Shown piece after piece: positions 32,245-33,824 of a stretch of DNA of 33,824 nucleotides; within the stretch, counting starts at the first letter, position 1; the number at the start of each line of letters is the position of its first letter. Below the pieces are notes generated by a model, which was given only the letters and a program-made list of their open reading frames with translations, was not told the origin of the DNA and did not search any database. Position numbers and translations under genes: made by a program. Origin of the DNA: Verrucomicrobiota bacterium (GTDB lineage: Bacteria > Verrucomicrobiota > Verrucomicrobiia > Methylacidiphilales > Verrucolacustridaceae); the NCBI GenBank assembly GCA_010028775.1, contig RHAF01000003.1:1-33824 (forward strand), in the 5' to 3' direction.

Positions 32245-33233
32245 AAAAACTTCTCGATGTAGGCGTCTCTTTTCAGCCGATCGATCCACTCCCTCTGCAC
32301 TTTTTCACTCTCGGCCGCTTGTAGGGTGTTTTCGATTTGATCTCGGACACCGCGATCAAGAGGTATGACCGCCGCTTTACTCACCTCCTCCACGTGAAGG
32401 ATATAATAAGCCGGTTTTCCATCTGCGGTTGGTAATGAGATCAAACCACTGGATTGACCGGGCCTTAGGTTGAACGCCACCTCCGCTAGAGCCGGGTGCA
32501 GTCCCGCACGTTCCTCCCATCCATTACTACCTCTTTGTCCGCCATTGGACGGATTATAATTCGAATATTTTTTCGCCAAGTCGGCGAAATCTGCACCTGA
32601 CTCCACCTGGGCCAACACCTCATTGGCTGTGGCATCCAGATTTTCACTGCTCCCGGGCGCTAGGTAGATCATCCGCATTTTCACTCGGTCTGGCGTCAGA
32701 AAGTCCCGCACATGCTGTTGATAATAGGCTTCGATCATATGGGGTGAGATGGTGATGTAACGCTTGGCATTGATGATTCGCATCTGCTGCACAATGAACG
32801 TCTCCCGAACGTATTTTTTCCAGTCCGCCAGGGTCTGACCACGCTCCTCCAGGGTTTTAACCAAAGCCTGTCGATCCCCCCCAAACTGCTCCCGGATCTT
32901 TTGTTTCTCCTGTTGCTCGAAATAGTAGTCCGGAAAGTTGTATCCTTTCTTTTTGTAATCCTGAAGGATGAGCTTGGTCTCGATCAGGGAATCCAGCACG
33001 GTATTGCGACGCGCCTTGATTTTCTCCTGATACTCCTCTTTTGTGATTCTACCGTTGTTTCTCTGATTTTTCAGATCCTCCTCTTCCATTTGTGTTTGTG
33101 CCAAAACATCCCGATAGGTGATCGCTTCGTTGTTTACCACCGCCGCAACACCATTTTTCATGGTGTCTTGTGCCAGCCCGTGATTCCAGAAGACCCATGA
33201 CATCCAGAGGATGATCCAGCCGACTCTTTTCAT
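32241..33233 (-). CDS. surA: SurA-like periplasmic peptidyl-prolyl isomerase / chaperone
   Basis: A 330-residue exported foldase. Residues 1-22 form a signal peptide (cleavage after GLA or LAQ). The SurA-type N-terminal helical region follows (NGVAAVVNNEAITYRDV, about 27-43, and onward to about 175), then one parvulin (PPIC) domain at about 183-285 with RMIYLAPGSSE, FADLAKKYS and a GGQRGSNGW segment, and a C-terminal helix. E. coli SurA has two parvulin domains; this has one. It would help outer-membrane proteins such as the porin and TonB receptors fold. ATG at 33233 overlaps the mfd stop as ATGA, and its own stop overlaps pdxA. Neighbourhood with pdxA supports the SurA assignment over PrsA or PpiD. 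Confidence 0.88.
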   Translation of the reverse strand: MKRVGWIILWMSWVFWNHGLAQDTMKNGVAAVVNNEAITYRDVLAQTQMEEEDLKNQRNNGRITKEEYQEKIKARRNTVLDSLIETKLILQDYKKKGYNFPDYYFEQQEKQKIREQFGGDRQALVKTLEERGQTLADWKKYVRETFIVQQMRIINAKRYITISPHMIEAYYQQHVRDFLTPDRVKMRMIYLAPGSSENLDATANEVLAQVESGADFADLAKKYSNYNPSNGGQRGSNGWEERAGLHPALAEVAFNLRPGQSSGLISLPTADGKPAYYILHVEEVSKAAVIPLDRGVRDQIENTLQAAESEKVQREWIDRLKRDAYIEKFL

Positions 33234-33824
33234 GCTCTTAAATATCCCTCAATCTGGCCCAGTTTATCGGGAGCCGTCAGACCGGTCAAACGGGGGAGCC
33301 TGGTGCCGACCATCTCCAATTCCATCCCCTTCCATAGGCGCATCTTTTCCCCCTCCGTCTCCAGCCGGGTGACCCCCGCCAATCCGGCCTGGATTCTTAC
33401 CCGGTGGTAGGCAAGTAATAGCGACACTTCCATGGGCCACGGGCCGTATCGGTCTCTCCACGTTTTTCCCAGCCCGCCCACCTCCCTTAGGGAACCTGAT
33501 TCGGCGATGGCCCGGTAGGCCTCGATCCGCTCCCGGACCTCCGGAATATACCCGGCGGGCAGATAGGCCCCCGCCAACCCGTCTCCCGCCTCGGCCGCCC
33601 GTAGGGTAACAAAATCCATCCGGATCTGCACCGTGGGGGGTGTACGCCAATCCCCTTTTTTCATACGGGCGACCGCCGACCGCAACAAGCGGCAGTAAAG
33701 TTCGAATCCGATGACCGCCACATGTCCGCTCTGCTCCGTTCCCAGCAAATTACCCGCCCCACGAATCTCCAGATCCCTCATGGCAATCCGGTATCCGGCC
33801 CCCAAACCTCCGTGCATTTGCAAC
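33230..33824 (-). CDS. mfd: transcription-repair coupling factor Mfd, C-terminal part (5' end outside window)
   Basis: Mfd removes RNA polymerase stalled at DNA damage and recruits UvrA. Only the last 198 residues are inside the window. They begin GGLGAGYRIAMRDLEIRGAGNLLG, the end of the helicase core with the TRG-type motif, followed by TEQSGHVAVIGFELYCRLL and the C-terminal TRCF domain with MDFVTLRAAEAG, AYLPAGYIPEVRERIEAYR and RDRYGPWPMEV. This sequence is shared with RecG only in the first part; the YLPxxYIPxxxxRIxxYR segment is specific to Mfd. The stop TGA (33232-33230) overlaps the surA-like ATG. The promoter of the four-gene operon must lie beyond the right edge or inside mfd. Confidence 0.93.
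   Translation of the reverse strand, partial: LQMHGGLGAGYRIAMRDLEIRGAGNLLGTEQSGHVAVIGFELYCRLLRSAVARMKKGDWRTPPTVQIRMDFVTLRAAEAGDGLAGAYLPAGYIPEVRERIEAYRAIAESGSLREVGGLGKTWRDRYGPWPMEVSLLLAYHRVRIQAGLAGVTRLETEGEKMRLWKGMELEMVGTRLPRLTGLTAPDKLGQIEGYLRA

Noticed and set aside
1..33824. Mobile elements, CRISPR arrays, defence islands or prophage genes
   Set aside because: No transposase, integrase, phage structural gene, regularly spaced repeats or nuclease/methylase clusters were recognised anywhere in the window.

Overview
The window is a GC-rich stretch of a Gram-negative bacterial chromosome, densely coding on both strands. Most of it is housekeeping genes, with several lineage-specific secreted or membrane proteins between them. 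A TonB C-terminus, an OprP/OprO-type porin, a SurA-like chaperone and many signal peptides imply an outer membrane. The mix of protein types (zinc-less MetRS, a 'GIPRN' adenylate kinase, Rickettsia/Thermus-type NADP-IDH, a secreted GHSN/GCHSGE protein) suggests a Verrucomicrobiota-like (PVC) organism. That placement is an inference from memory of family sequences, not a search. Starts often lack a good Shine-Dalgarno sequence, and GTG/TTG starts are common (priA, fmt, gcvP, pdxA, metG).

Left part (1-9.6 kb): the end of a TonB protein, then tig-clpP-clpX (ribosome-associated chaperone plus ClpXP protease). A class V aminotransferase diverges from a secreted LolA-like protein. Next come an HpsJ-like membrane protein diverging from a secreted GH13 alpha-glucan hydrolase, and a two-domain rhodanese tail-to-tail with that hydrolase.

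Middle (9.6-22 kb): on the minus strand, priA-metG and P1B-ATPase-adk-fmt, with a small membrane-anchored lytic transglycosylase between them on the plus strand. MetRS and Fmt together supply fMet-tRNA for initiation. Full-length gcvP lies tail-to-tail with lipA; the lipoyl group LipA makes is the arm used by the glycine cleavage H-protein.

Right part (22-33.8 kb): an OprP-like porin and a secreted beta-carbonic anhydrase, a U32/RlhA-type protein, and NADP-isocitrate dehydrogenase. Then comes an overlapping pair of secreted proteins, the first with a His/Cys arrangement like caspase/CHAT-fold peptidases. After rpmG (L33), a tightly coupled minus-strand operon runs mfd-surA-pdxA-(permuted ATP-grasp-like protein), each junction a 4-nt start/stop overlap.

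No insertion sequences, CRISPR arrays, tRNAs, rRNAs or strong intrinsic terminators were seen. No gap between genes exceeds about 150 bases. The best candidates for undescribed biology are the secreted His/Cys pair (28601-29880), the ATP-grasp-like protein in the mfd-surA-pdxA operon, the HpsJ-like protein outside cyanobacteria, and a trigger factor that appears to lack one beta strand of its ribosome-binding domain.
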